Of a DNA stretch of 31,635 bases, positions 9,018 to 19,065 are shown piece by piece. The stretch is from assembly GCA_934182605.1 (NCBI GenBank), contig CAKPRQ010000016.1, positions 1-31,635 on the forward strand, given 5' to 3'. Every line of letters starts with the position of its first letter. Within the stretch, counting starts at the first letter, position 1. This DNA comes from an uncultured Clostridia bacterium. GTDB lineage: Bacteria > Bacillota > Clostridia > TANB77 > CAG-508. The position numbers and the translations under genes are program-made. The notes below the pieces were generated by a model that searched no databases, had not been told where the DNA came from, and worked only from the letters and a program-made list of their open reading frames with translations.

Positions 9018-10322
9018 TTAGTATCCTGGTTTTTCCAACAATCTAAACATATTTTTCTTGTATTCTTCTACTCCCGGTTGATTAAAAGGATTCACTCCTA
9101 ATATCATTCCTGATATTGCACATGCTTTTTCAAAGAAATATATTAAATGTCCTAATGTTTTTGCGTCTAATTTTTCTAAACTTATTTTTATGTTAGGTAC
9201 TTCTCCAGTAACATGAGCTTCTATAGTACCTTCCATTGCTTTTTTATTTACGTAATCTAAAGTTTTTCCTGCTAAGAAATTCAAACCGTCTACATTATCT
9301 TCGTCTAATTTTATAGTTATATCATTTTTCGGCTCTACAACTTCTAATACTGTTTCCATTAAATTCCTTTTTCCTTCTTGTACATATTGACCTAGTGAAT
9401 GTAAATCTGTTGTAAAATCCATTCCTGTTGGAAAAATTCCTTTACCTTCTTTGCCTTCACTTTCACCATATAGTTGTTTCCACCACTCTACTATATAATG
9501 CATTTTAGGTTCGTAATTAGCTAATATTTCTATAGTTTTTCCTGTTCTATATAATAAATTTCTAATAACTGCATATCTATAGCATTCATTATATTTTAAA
9601 GATTCATCTGTATATTTTTCTTCTGCAAATCTTGCACCTTCCATAAGTTCATCTATATTTATACCTGCAACTGCTATTGGAAGTAATCCTACTGCAGTTA
9701 AAACAGAATATCTACCGCCTACATTATCTGGTACCACAAAGGTTTCATAATTCATTTCATTTGCTAAATTCTTTAAAGCACCTTTATTTTTATCTGTAGT
9801 CACAAAGATTCTATTTTTAGCTTCCTTTTCACCATATTTTTGTTCCACATATTCCTTTAAAACCCTAAAAGCAATAGCTGGTTCTGTAGTTGTACCTGAT
9901 TTTGAAATTACATTTAAAGAAATATCTTTATCAGAAATTATGTCTAACAAATCAGTTAAATAATTTGGACTCAAATTATTACCAACATATAATATTTGAG
10001 GTGTCTTTCTCTTATCTTTACTTTGTAAATTACTAAATGTATGAGATAAACTCTCTATAACAGCTCTTGCCCCTAAATACGAACCACCTATACCAATAAC
10101 TATAAAAACATCTGAATTTTCTTGTATTTTTTTTGCTGCAACTTTAATTCTTTCAAATTCCTCTTTATCATAATTTGTTGGTAAGTGTAACCAACCCACA
10201 AAATCATCTTCTTTTGCAGAACGACTTTCTAAATCAGTTGCAAACTCCTTAATAGACTTATCAAATTTCATTATCTCTTTTTCAGAAATTTGTACATTAT
10301 CAAAATCAACTTTAATATTCAT
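9018..10322 (-). CDS. pgi: Glucose-6-phosphate isomerase
   Basis: Pgi interconverts glucose-6-phosphate and fructose-6-phosphate in glycolysis. The 434-aa sequence is the compact bacterial form of the two-SIS-domain family. Visible motifs are GIGGSYLGARA and SKSGTTTEPA (sugar-phosphate binding), GGRYSVLTAVGLLP, and NPFNQPGVEEYK near the C-terminus with the conserved lysine. The ATG follows AAGGAG at good spacing. It lies 15 bp after a GH15 glucoamylase-like gene, a sensible pairing because glucose released from glucans feeds glucose-6-phosphate after phosphorylation. Confidence 0.97.
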   Translation of the reverse strand: MNIKVDFDNVQISEKEIMKFDKSIKEFATDLESRSAKEDDFVGWLHLPTNYDKEEFERIKVAAKKIQENSDVFIVIGIGGSYLGARAVIESLSHTFSNLQSKDKRKTPQILYVGNNLSPNYLTDLLDIISDKDISLNVISKSGTTTEPAIAFRVLKEYVEQKYGEKEAKNRIFVTTDKNKGALKNLANEMNYETFVVPDNVGGRYSVLTAVGLLPIAVAGINIDELMEGARFAEEKYTDESLKYNECYRYAVIRNLLYRTGKTIEILANYEPKMHYIVEWWKQLYGESEGKEGKGIFPTGMDFTTDLHSLGQYVQEGKRNLMETVLEVVEPKNDITIKLDEDNVDGLNFLAGKTLDYVNKKAMEGTIEAHVTGEVPNIKISLEKLDAKTLGHLIYFFEKACAISGMILGVNPFNQPGVEEYKKNMFRLLEKPGY

Positions 10323-10337
10323 AACAAAAACTCCTTT

Positions 10338-12290
10338 TTAATTACATAATTTCTTAAGCACATTAATAAACATCGCATGGGACCATCCTAGTCCAATAAC
10401 CCAAGCAGGTTTCATCTCCTTATTATCTACCTGTTCTCCTAAAAAGCCAAGTTCTGAACAAGATTTTATAACAAATTCAAAACACTTCTTAGCTTCTTCT
10501 ACATTTTTATCTTTTATATGGTATTCTGCCATCCAAAGATTAGCTATAACCCAAGGATTTCCTCCTATATAATTATCTCCTTCATATCTTAAGTACCCTC
10601 CTCTATAAGTTCTTATTGTAAGATTAATTTTTTCTATAGTATTTTTTATTTTCTTATCTGCAGGTGTAAATACATTAAATGGTGTTACTAATCCTAGTAA
10701 ACTTATATCCATTTTCTTATCTTTATTGTTTCTTACAAAAGATTTTAAATTATTATCATAACAATTTTTAACAATATAATCTTTTAATTCAACTATCTCT
10801 TTCTCTATAATTAAATTTTGTTTCCTTATTTTTTCCTGTTTTAAACGGTTATTTTCATACATAGGCAATACTATTATGTACATTTTTTGCATTATCTCAA
10901 AACTTGAATATATTGCTGCTAATGAGTATGTATGTATTGCTTCGCATTCTTCCCATAAATCGTAACTAGGCTTTAATTTTTCTTTTTTATCTTTCCTTTC
11001 TGCGTTTTCTTCCAAAATTTCATTTTTAACTACATCATCACAAATAGTAACTATTCCTAATTCATCTTCTAAGTATTTTAATAAAAATTGAATTGCTTTT
11101 TCGCACATTTTCAAATTATTTTTTAAAAATGTCTCGTTTTTAGTATTTAAGTAATGGTTGTATACTCCATATATAACTGAAGCAGTTTCGTCTACTTGAT
11201 ATCCCCAACAAGGTGCTAAAGTTCCATCTGTATAAAATCTCTGCTCCCACATTCCATTTGTACTTTGAGTATTTTTACAAAAGACATTATAAAATTTATC
11301 TGCCTCTTTTACCATATTTAAATTATCTAACGCCTCTGTTATATATATTGCATCGCGTGGCCAACAATACGAATATGAGCCACATCTAGTTTTCCCTTCA
11401 TCTACTTCTAAAGCAGCTGATATTCCACCAGTTTTAAAATTCATTAATAATGGAAATAGCAATATAGTTCTTTCATATATCTTTTTTACATTTGGAATTG
11501 TAGCGTATTCTTTCAAATCTATTAGGCTATGCTCTCTCAAATACTTGTTCCAATATCTTTTTGTAGAATCCATTTCTTTTTTTACATCTAATTTTAAAAT
11601 TTCTTCAATCTCTTTATCTATTGATTCCATATTATTTTTAGTAGAATTTTCTTTAATATATACATATATATCTAAAATTCTACTTTCACCAGGTTTAAGT
11701 ATATTTAAATCATATGATACGCTAGAATCTGTTGACATTCCTACATAATCTTTACCACTTATTACTCCAGTTTCTATATTAGATTCTGTAGAATTTATTT
11801 GGTATGATAACATTTTCTCTTTTGAAAAAATTGCAAATGTGTAGTCATGCATATATTGTTTTAAAATATTATTGCTACATAATCCACTTACTTGATTATT
11901 CACATCACTTACTAATTTAGAATAAATTATAAAGTTTATATCTAAATCTATAGAATTTTCATTTCTAAATTCATATCTTTTTACTAAAAAATTCTTATTT
12001 GCCGGTACAAAATCTGTTTGCAAAATTTTTAATTTAAAGTATGAATTAAATATCTCTGTGTTTAAAATATTACTTCCTTCTGTATAATATTGTTTATAAG
12101 TATTATTTATATCATTACTCAAATAAATTATATTTGAATCATTTATCTTAACACCTGTAAACATAAAATCAAGAAATTGTCTATAATCTGTATTAGGGTA
12201 AAATATTCTTAAAAGCTCTCCTTTTTTTGAAAAAGATGCTACAACATTACTATTTCCGATTATGGCATCATTAAAATACTTTCTTATCAT
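10338..12290 (-). CDS. Glycoside hydrolase family 15 (glucoamylase-like) protein
   Basis: The 650-aa protein has an N-terminal beta-rich region (about residues 1-250) and an (alpha/alpha)6 catalytic region. GH15 signatures are YCWPRDAIYITEAL, CWGYQVDETA, LWEECEAIHTYSLAAIY (probable general-acid Glu) and GEQVDNKEMKPAWVIGLGWSHA (probable general-base Glu). It also has GGNPWVIANLWMAEYH. There is no signal peptide, so it probably acts on intracellular glycogen, maltooligosaccharides or trehalose-like sugars; the substrate cannot be fixed from sequence. Its start overlaps the end of the beta-CASP gene by 20 bp, which suggests translational coupling, and pgi follows after 15 bp. Confidence 0.93.
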   Translation of the reverse strand: MIRKYFNDAIIGNSNVVASFSKKGELLRIFYPNTDYRQFLDFMFTGVKINDSNIIYLSNDINNTYKQYYTEGSNILNTEIFNSYFKLKILQTDFVPANKNFLVKRYEFRNENSIDLDINFIIYSKLVSDVNNQVSGLCSNNILKQYMHDYTFAIFSKEKMLSYQINSTESNIETGVISGKDYVGMSTDSSVSYDLNILKPGESRILDIYVYIKENSTKNNMESIDKEIEEILKLDVKKEMDSTKRYWNKYLREHSLIDLKEYATIPNVKKIYERTILLFPLLMNFKTGGISAALEVDEGKTRCGSYSYCWPRDAIYITEALDNLNMVKEADKFYNVFCKNTQSTNGMWEQRFYTDGTLAPCWGYQVDETASVIYGVYNHYLNTKNETFLKNNLKMCEKAIQFLLKYLEDELGIVTICDDVVKNEILEENAERKDKKEKLKPSYDLWEECEAIHTYSLAAIYSSFEIMQKMYIIVLPMYENNRLKQEKIRKQNLIIEKEIVELKDYIVKNCYDNNLKSFVRNNKDKKMDISLLGLVTPFNVFTPADKKIKNTIEKINLTIRTYRGGYLRYEGDNYIGGNPWVIANLWMAEYHIKDKNVEEAKKCFEFVIKSCSELGFLGEQVDNKEMKPAWVIGLGWSHAMFINVLKKLCN

Positions 12291-13953
12291 AATTTTGATC
12301 CCTCTCTATTATTTTTACTATTTGTTTTTCTAATTCTTTTATTTTGTCGTTTACTTTTATTAATTCTTCATCATTTATATCTTCATCTTTTAAATCTTCT
12401 TCTACGTATGCTCCCATATCAACAACTTCTTCTTTTAATGTTTCTAAACGTTCTAATATTTCTAAACGTAAGAATTTAAATTTATGCTCACCTTGAACCT
12501 TATCTATCATTTTTACTAATTCTGATAATTCATAAACATCTCCATAATTTGGTATTGTTACAGGTATCTTAGTTTCTTCTATTATTTTTTCTTTTAAAAT
12601 TACTTGACTTTCTAATTCACCATGTACTAAAAAAATATGTTTAGGTTTATTTATAAATGAATATATAAAATTCATTAACCATTGTTGGTCTGCGTGCCCT
12701 GAATATCCTTCTATATATTCAATTCTTGCATTTACTGCAATTTCTTCGCTGAATATCTTTACTTTTTTTGCCCCATTCACTATTGTATAACCAAGTGTTC
12801 CAGGTGCTTGATAGCCCACAAAAAGTATAGTATTTCTTGGATTCCAAATATTGTGTTTTAAATGTTGCTTAATTCTTCCAACTTCACACATACCACTAGC
12901 AGATATTATAATTGAAGGTGTAGGGTCATCATTCAACATCATAGATTCTTCTGCTGTTCTCGTATATTTTAGTCCAGGAAATTCTAATGGATGATCTCCG
13001 TTCATTAATTCTTTTTGAATTTCTTCATCGAATAATTCCATATTTTGTTTAAAGACTTCAGTTGCAGATATAGCCAATGGACTATCTACATATACAGTAG
13101 TTTTCATCAATTTTTCATATTTTCTTTGAAATTCCTCATCATTTTTATTATGTTCCTTAGCTCTATTTAATTCATAAAGAATTTCTTGAGTTCTTCCTAC
13201 TGCAAAAGACGGAATTATTACTTTACCTCCACCTTCTAGAGTTTCAGTAACGATATCTAAAAATTGTCTTGCTCTATCTTCATCTTTATATGTTTGATGT
13301 AATCTACTACCATAGGTAGATTCCATGATTAAATAATCAGTACTTTCTATCATCGTTGGGGCTTGTAATAATGGTAAGTCATTATTTCCTAAATCACCTG
13401 TAAATACAAGTTTTTCTGTTTTTCCATTTTCCTCCACCCAAAGTTCTATAATAGCAGAACCTAACATATGGCCAGCATCATTAAATCTAGCTTTTATATG
13501 TTCATCTATATCTATTATTTCATCATACTTAACAGGTCTAAAAATCTCTAAAGATTTTAATGCATCCTCTGCTGTATAAATTGGTGGTATAGGTTCTTTC
13601 CCATTTCTTATTAATTTCTTATTTTTCCAAACCGACTCGGTCTCTTGGATATGGCCACTATCAGGCAACATTATACCACATAAATCACAAGTAGCTTTAG
13701 TTGCATACACAGGATTTCTATAACCTTCATTATATAGCTTAGGAATTCTTCCAGAATGGTCTATATGTGCGTGTGATAATAAAATAAAATCTATGTCTTC
13801 AACTCTAAAAGCAAATTCATCTGTATTTTGATATTCTGCCGTTATTTTACCTTGATACATACCACAATCTAATAAAAATTTCTTACCTGCTCCTTCAACT
13901 AATATATTAGAACCTGTTACAGTTTTTGTTGCTCCTAAAAAAGTTACTTTCAT
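12271..13953 (-). CDS. Metallo-beta-lactamase-fold beta-CASP ribonuclease-like protein
   Basis: The 560-aa protein carries the metal-binding HAHIDHSG motif, the aspartate of FTGDLGNND and the ESTYGSRLH segment. Its beta-CASP features include IIISASGMCEVGRIKQHLKH and the late VHGE motif. This places it with the COG1236 (Ysh1/CPSF-like) group, expected to be a zinc-dependent RNA-processing nuclease. The last ~60 residues are a charged helical tail. The ATG follows AAAGGATG by about eight bases. It is 45 bp downstream of the unknown 520-aa gene and overlaps the GH15 gene. The exact substrate is inferred only. Confidence 0.92.
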   Translation of the reverse strand: MKVTFLGATKTVTGSNILVEGAGKKFLLDCGMYQGKITAEYQNTDEFAFRVEDIDFILLSHAHIDHSGRIPKLYNEGYRNPVYATKATCDLCGIMLPDSGHIQETESVWKNKKLIRNGKEPIPPIYTAEDALKSLEIFRPVKYDEIIDIDEHIKARFNDAGHMLGSAIIELWVEENGKTEKLVFTGDLGNNDLPLLQAPTMIESTDYLIMESTYGSRLHQTYKDEDRARQFLDIVTETLEGGGKVIIPSFAVGRTQEILYELNRAKEHNKNDEEFQRKYEKLMKTTVYVDSPLAISATEVFKQNMELFDEEIQKELMNGDHPLEFPGLKYTRTAEESMMLNDDPTPSIIISASGMCEVGRIKQHLKHNIWNPRNTILFVGYQAPGTLGYTIVNGAKKVKIFSEEIAVNARIEYIEGYSGHADQQWLMNFIYSFINKPKHIFLVHGELESQVILKEKIIEETKIPVTIPNYGDVYELSELVKMIDKVQGEHKFKFLRLEILERLETLKEEVVDMGAYVEEDLKDEDINDEELIKVNDKIKELEKQIVKIIERDQNYDKKVF

Positions 13954-13998
13954 ATAAAAATCATCCTTTCTCTTATGAATTATTGCAATTTCAAGAAA

Positions 13999-15561
13999 TT
14001 ACACTAACAACTTAGTTTTCTTATTAGTTTTAATATTAATTTCTTTTACATTTTCGCTTAATTTTAATGAAACATCTAAAATTTCGCCATCATATATATC
14101 CATTATTATTTTATTATTTTCAACTCTTAATAATACTTCTATATCTTTTAAGTTAATTATTTTTGTATCTAATATTTCAGATACTAATTCTATGTTTTGC
14201 AATATATTTTTAGTAAAAGCTATAAACATATTATTTTGATATGCTTTGGATAATAGCTTTCTTTCATAATTTTTTATAGATTTTTTCAATAATTTTTCTT
14301 CTTTTAAACATATGGTTTTATTTACTTTCATATTTTTATAATATCGCAATACATATATATTATTTAAGATTTCCTTCTTACTTTCTATTTTAGGAATTTC
14401 AAATTCTTTTAATTCCAAAAACTTATTTTGTACTTGAATAATGTCAGCTTTTAAAGTACTTCTACTATTTTCCATTTTATGCAAATCTGAAAACTTAAGA
14501 TATTTATCTTCTAAATCTTTCTTTTCTTTTAAATAAGTTTTAGGATCTAACTTTTGGTTATAATTTTTTATTTCATTATATAAATTTTCTCTTTCTTGTT
14601 TAATCATTGTTGAAAATCTTCGTACACTAAATATTTGCTTACCCAAAGGTAATGTTTCATTTAATTCGTGATATTTTTCTTTTAATATATTTTTATCTAA
14701 CATCATTTGTTCAATTTCTTTTATTCTGTTATTTATATCCTTCTTTTTATCATAAATGTCTTGCATATATTTTGATTTATTGTCCATATAGTCTATAGCT
14801 TCTTTTATTTTTTTACCTTCTTCTAGTATCTCTAAAGTTTCTTCTTTATATCCATTTATCAATATTTTTAAAAATACTCTATACACTAATAGAATTAATC
14901 TTTTTGTATTTTTTTCTCCATACTTTTTAATTAAAATTTTCATTAAATTTTCAATATAATCTTCTGAATTTTGACATTTTCGCCAGTCTTCAATAAATTC
15001 CAAATCTACTATACTTAGAAGATTATAATATAGAATACTATACAAAAATTGATATTCTAATTCAAATTGATTATTCCATGACCATCCATCAAAATTATAT
15101 ATACATTCTTGTATATTAACTCCATATGCTAAATTTAAAAAATCACTTATGACAAAATTTATCATCCTATATGCAGGTTTCACGTAAAATTTATTATCCA
15201 TTAACATTGTTATTCCTACTAGTAGAGATTTTTCTGTAGGGAAACATACTAGTGCCACCTGATTTTCTATAAATGCTTGCTCATGATTATTAATCATCTG
15301 TATACCTATTTTTGAAGAAGGTTCTACTAATTTTATTATTACACATTTTTTATCTATTGTTTCTATAATATCCTGTAAAAATTCATCCTTACTTTTTACA
15401 AAAACCTTTACTATTTTATAATCGTCATAAGCAACTTCTAGTTTATACAACATACTTAATAATAAACTTTTTGTATTTGCTGTAAAATCTTTATTTTCTA
15501 AAACTTTTTCTAATATGTTATTATAATTTACTTTACCTAAATTTTTTAGTAAAGGTCTCAT
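13999..15561 (-). CDS. 520-aa coiled-coil protein of unknown function
   Basis: No family is recognised. The first ~200 residues look globular with mixed helices and strands. Residues ~250-420 are strongly charged and heptad-like (KKKDINNRIKEIEQMM, KEKKDLEDKYLKFSDLHK), indicating a long interrupted coiled coil. The last ~60 residues look like beta strands. There is no signal peptide or membrane helix. The ATG follows AAGGGGTGA. It lies directly after ftsK/spoIIIE (44 bp) and before the beta-CASP gene (45 bp). A role near the division site or chromosome is possible from the neighbour alone and is not supported by any motif. Confidence 0.82.
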   Translation of the reverse strand: MRPLLKNLGKVNYNNILEKVLENKDFTANTKSLLLSMLYKLEVAYDDYKIVKVFVKSKDEFLQDIIETIDKKCVIIKLVEPSSKIGIQMINNHEQAFIENQVALVCFPTEKSLLVGITMLMDNKFYVKPAYRMINFVISDFLNLAYGVNIQECIYNFDGWSWNNQFELEYQFLYSILYYNLLSIVDLEFIEDWRKCQNSEDYIENLMKILIKKYGEKNTKRLILLVYRVFLKILINGYKEETLEILEEGKKIKEAIDYMDNKSKYMQDIYDKKKDINNRIKEIEQMMLDKNILKEKYHELNETLPLGKQIFSVRRFSTMIKQERENLYNEIKNYNQKLDPKTYLKEKKDLEDKYLKFSDLHKMENSRSTLKADIIQVQNKFLELKEFEIPKIESKKEILNNIYVLRYYKNMKVNKTICLKEEKLLKKSIKNYERKLLSKAYQNNMFIAFTKNILQNIELVSEILDTKIINLKDIEVLLRVENNKIIMDIYDGEILDVSLKLSENVKEINIKTNKKTKLLV

Positions 15562-15605
15562 TTTTTCACCCCTTTGTATTTTTAGCTGTTGCTTAACAAT
15601 CGCTG

Positions 15606-17921
15606 TTATTCATCTTCAGTTGGTGCCATATTTAATTCTTGCCATCTTTCTTTAGTCATTAAAACTTTTCTAGGTTTACTTCCTTCTGGAGCAGATACAA
15701 TTCCTCTTGCTTCCATTTGATCCATTATACGTCCTGCTCTTGCATATCCCACTTTAAACTTTCGTTGTATATATGATGTAGAAGCCTGTCCAGTTTCTAC
15801 AACCATTTCTATTGCGTCGTTTAAAAATTCATCTGCATCATCATCTGTATTTTCATCTAATTCTTTATCTGTACTATTATTTTTTTCTATACTTTCTATT
15901 ATGTCTGAATTATATTTTACTTCGCCACCTGCTTTTAAGAAATCTACTATTTTTTCTACCTCTTCATCTGATATAAATGCTCCTTGTATTCTTTGTGGCT
16001 TAGATGAGCCTACTGGTGAGAATAACATATCTCCTTTTCCTAATAATTTTTCTGCACCATACATATCTAAAATAGTTCTTGAGTCTACTCCTGATGATAC
16101 TGCAAAAGCTATTCTTGAAGGTACATTTGCTTTTATTAATCCAGTAATTACATCTACAGATGGTCTTTGTGTTGCTATTACTAAATGCATTCCCGCAGCT
16201 CTAGCCATTTGTGCTAATCTACAAATTGCATCTTCTACATCTTTTGCTGCTACCATCATCAAATCTGCTAATTCATCTATAATTATTATAATATGTGGTA
16301 ATTTTTCACCATCATTTTCTAATATTTTATTATATCCTTTTATATCTCTTACACCTTTTTCAGCAAACAGACTATATCTATGTACCATTTCTTGAACAGC
16401 CCACATTAAAGCTCCTGCAGCTTTTTTGGCATCTGTCACTACTGGTATTAAAAGATGTGGAATTCCATTATATACAGAAAGTTCTACTACTTTTGGATCT
16501 ATCATAACAAGTTTTACTTCACTAGGTTTTGCTTTATATATTATGCTTGTTATTAATGTATTTATACATACGCTCTTTCCTGAACCTGTTGAACCTGCTA
16601 TTAAAACGTGTGGCATTTTTGCAATATCTGTTACAATTACATCGCCCGCTGCATCTTTTCCAAGAGCAAATGCTGTTTTAGCTTCTACATCTTTAAATTC
16701 TGGTGTATCTATTATTTCTCTTAATAAAACAACTTCTTTTTCCTTATTTGGAATTTCTATTCCTACTGCTTGTTTACCTGGAATAGGGGCTTCAATTCTA
16801 ATACTTTCTGCAGCTAAATTTAAAGCAATATCATCAGCTAAATTTGCAATTTTGCTAACTCTTACGCCTTCTGCAGGTTTTAATTCATATCTTGTAATAG
16901 CAGGGCCTACAGATACATTTTCTACTTTAGCTGATACCCCAAAACTATATAAAGTTTTTTGCAATTTACTTGCCGTATCTGTTAATGCTTTCTTAGCGAT
17001 TGTTTTTTTACTACTAGGCGATTGTAATAATTCAATAGGTGGAAATTCATACTCTACATCTTCAACCACCATTGTATGATCTAAAGTTAAAACTTGTTTT
17101 GTTTTATCAACCTTTTCCTCTGTTTGTTCTGTAAACAATTCGTCTTGACTATCTTTTTGAGATTCAGTTTCTCTTTGTAATTTATTATTCTTATCTTTTT
17201 TATGCTTCTTAAATATATTATTTTCAATATAGTCTACATTATTATTTGGCTTACTTTCATGAATATTAATTTCTATTTGCTCATCTAAATTTTCAGGTTG
17301 CTTTTTCTTTTTATCTACTCTTCTTTCTTCAGTTTCAGCCTCTTCTTTTCTTTCCTTCTCTCTTAATCTTTTCTTTTCTTCCCTATTTTCCATATAATTC
17401 TCTATAATTACTGCAGGCCTAAAGCCAAAAATAAATACAGCTACAATTACAGCAATTCCAATTGAAATTATATATGTACCTATCTCCCCCACAAGGTTAA
17501 TTAAGCCATACGCTATTAAAGTACCTAATAAACCTCCACCTATATCTTTAGTTCCCAAATCATATGCTGCATTTAAGATATCATTCAAATCCCTATTTAT
17601 ACCAAAAGTCCCACCCGAAAATTGATTTACAGAAAAAATTACCATTATAGATAAGAGTAAAGCTAAATATAGTATAGCTTTACCTTTTAAACCTTCACTT
17701 TTATTAAAAATTAAATATACTCCTAAAATAAAAATACCTATTGGTAATACATATCTAACCCAGCTCATTAATCCACCTAGTATTGTACTTATGCCTTGTC
17801 CCAACAATCCAGATTCAGAAAATATTAAAAAACCTAATAGAACACTAAATATTATTAATAAAGTAATTTGAACATTCTTTTTAATGTCATCGTTCTTTTT
17901 TTTTCTTCTCTTTGCAGCCAT
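15606..17921 (-). CDS. ftsK: FtsK/SpoIIIE DNA translocase
   Basis: This 771-aa protein pumps chromosomal DNA across the division or sporulation septum. After a basic N-terminus come about four to five membrane helices (residues ~15-175) and a charged linker to ~260. The RecA-like motor has Walker A AGSTGSGKSV and Walker B HIIIIIDELADLMM, plus the FtsK motifs VMIDPK and ATQRPSVDVITG. The C-terminal winged-helix gamma domain (YIQRKFKVGYARAGRIMDQM) recognises orienting DNA sequences. The ATG has GGAGG six bases upstream. SpoIIIE and FtsK cannot be told apart here. It is in the rsmD-led operon, 22 bp after the coiled-coil gene. Confidence 0.97.
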   Translation of the reverse strand: MAAKRRKKKNDDIKKNVQITLLIIFSVLLGFLIFSESGLLGQGISTILGGLMSWVRYVLPIGIFILGVYLIFNKSEGLKGKAILYLALLLSIMVIFSVNQFSGGTFGINRDLNDILNAAYDLGTKDIGGGLLGTLIAYGLINLVGEIGTYIISIGIAVIVAVFIFGFRPAVIIENYMENREEKKRLREKERKEEAETEERRVDKKKKQPENLDEQIEINIHESKPNNNVDYIENNIFKKHKKDKNNKLQRETESQKDSQDELFTEQTEEKVDKTKQVLTLDHTMVVEDVEYEFPPIELLQSPSSKKTIAKKALTDTASKLQKTLYSFGVSAKVENVSVGPAITRYELKPAEGVRVSKIANLADDIALNLAAESIRIEAPIPGKQAVGIEIPNKEKEVVLLREIIDTPEFKDVEAKTAFALGKDAAGDVIVTDIAKMPHVLIAGSTGSGKSVCINTLITSIIYKAKPSEVKLVMIDPKVVELSVYNGIPHLLIPVVTDAKKAAGALMWAVQEMVHRYSLFAEKGVRDIKGYNKILENDGEKLPHIIIIIDELADLMMVAAKDVEDAICRLAQMARAAGMHLVIATQRPSVDVITGLIKANVPSRIAFAVSSGVDSRTILDMYGAEKLLGKGDMLFSPVGSSKPQRIQGAFISDEEVEKIVDFLKAGGEVKYNSDIIESIEKNNSTDKELDENTDDDADEFLNDAIEMVVETGQASTSYIQRKFKVGYARAGRIMDQMEARGIVSAPEGSKPRKVLMTKERWQELNMAPTEDE

Positions 17922-17943
17922 TTGATTCCTCCATTCAAAATAA

Positions 17944-18435
17944 TTATTTTAGTTCTTTTCTATTATTATCTATCGTAACTAAAGTTTCATTTACTTTATT
18001 ATCTACATATGCTATAGTTTCTTGTAATTTAGTTGTAATTTCTTTTACATTTCCTTCTAATTCTTGTAAAATACCGTCTGCATACTCTTTAGTTCCCTTA
18101 TCTATTTCACGAGCCATATCATTCGCTTGTGCAATTATTTCTTGTTTCTTTTCATATGCTTTTCTTGTAATTTCATGCTCATCTATCATTGCAATTATTC
18201 TATTCTCAGCTTCTTTTACTATATCATCAGCTTCTTTTTGAGCTTCTGTAAGGATTCTTTGGCGTTCTTCTCTTACCCATCTTGCTTGTTTCAAATCTTC
18301 AGGTAATTTTAAACGAATATCCTCTATAATTTGAAACAACTCATCCCTATCTAAAAATATTTTATTTGAAAAAGGTAATTTTTTAGCATTTTCAATCATA
18401 TTTTCTAATTCTTCTAATAAAGTGTATATTTCCAT
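17944..18435 (-). CDS. Small helical coiled-coil protein next to rsmD
   Basis: The 163-aa protein is nearly all helix, with a charged coiled coil from about residue 55 (EERQRILTEAQKEADDIVKE) resembling ATP-synthase b-subunit or DivIVA-like segments. The first ~50 residues form a separate helical hairpin with FSNKIFLDRDELFQIIE. It has no transmembrane segment, so it is not an ATP synthase subunit. Genes of this type are, from general knowledge, often found beside rsmD in Clostridia, and a cell-division or envelope role has been presumed. Only 4 bp separate it from rsmD and 22 bp from ftsK. The ATG follows AAAGGAG. Confidence 0.8.
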   Translation of the reverse strand: MEIYTLLEELENMIENAKKLPFSNKIFLDRDELFQIIEDIRLKLPEDLKQARWVREERQRILTEAQKEADDIVKEAENRIIAMIDEHEITRKAYEKKQEIIAQANDMAREIDKGTKEYADGILQELEGNVKEITTKLQETIAYVDNKVNETLVTIDNNRKELK

Positions 18436-18439
18436 ACAT

Positions 18440-18997
18440 TTACTCCTTTCGCTCTAAGAATAGTAAAATAACTCTACCGTATTTTCTTATGTCTTTTATA
18501 TATAATCCTATATTCTGCAATTTCTGTAATTCAGATTCCATATCTGTTTCAACTATTATAATTCCTTCTTTTACTAATAAATTATACTCTAATATTCTCT
18601 TTATGGCATCTTCCAACAAGCCACCCTTATATGGTGGATCTAAAAAAATCAAATCAAACTCTTTATTTTCATTTTTCATTTGTTTTAAAATATCTTCATA
18701 TGAGCCTTTTAAAACTATAGCTTTTTCACCTAATTTTGTTTTTTCTACATTTTGCTTTATTACATTTATAGCCTTATCAGAAATATCAGAGAATACAGCT
18801 GATTTTGCTCCTCTGCTCAATGTTTCTAATCCTAATGCACCACTACCTGCAAATAAGTCCAAAACTCTTGCATCTTTTATATGCATTTGTATTATGCTAA
18901 ATAATGGCTCTTTTACTCTATCTAGTGTTGGTCTTGTTTCTGTACCTTCTAATGTTACTAATCTTGAACCCCTTGATGTTCCACTTATTATTCTCAT
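18440..18997 (-). CDS. rsmD: 16S rRNA (guanine-966-N2)-methyltransferase RsmD
   Basis: RsmD methylates G966 of 16S rRNA using S-adenosylmethionine. The 185-aa sequence has the family start MRIISGTSRG, the ETRPTLDRVKEPLFSI segment, the SAM-binding LDLFAGSGALGLE and the catalytic DPPY in LIFLDPPYKGG. The ribosome binding site is weak (GAATTGAGTG), but the start matches the family exactly. It appears to head the long minus-strand operon, with a candidate promoter at 19038-19065 and a divergent Spo0A_C-domain regulator upstream. Confidence 0.96.
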   Translation of the reverse strand: MRIISGTSRGSRLVTLEGTETRPTLDRVKEPLFSIIQMHIKDARVLDLFAGSGALGLETLSRGAKSAVFSDISDKAINVIKQNVEKTKLGEKAIVLKGSYEDILKQMKNENKEFDLIFLDPPYKGGLLEDAIKRILEYNLLVKEGIIIVETDMESELQKLQNIGLYIKDIRKYGRVILLFLERKE

Positions 18998-19037
18998 AAT
19001 TTATACACTCAATTCTTTCCAATTTTTCTATATATAT

Positions 19038-19065
19038 ATTTTATTACATTTTTGGAATATGTCAA
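19038..19065 (-). promoter_or_regulatory. Candidate promoter of the rsmD operon
   Basis: On the minus strand TTGACA (19060-19065), a 16-bp spacer and TAAAAT (19038-19043) lie about 41 bases before the rsmD ATG. An inverted copy of the AAATGTAATA motif (19042-19051) falls inside the spacer and touches the -10, so a protein bound there could affect rsmD transcription. Confidence 0.55.

Noticed and set aside
15901..17079. Plus-strand open frames opposite ftsK/spoIIIE, and similar ones opposite other large genes
   Set aside because: They overlap well-supported genes, lack ribosome binding sites and have unlikely compositions, so they are antisense shadows.
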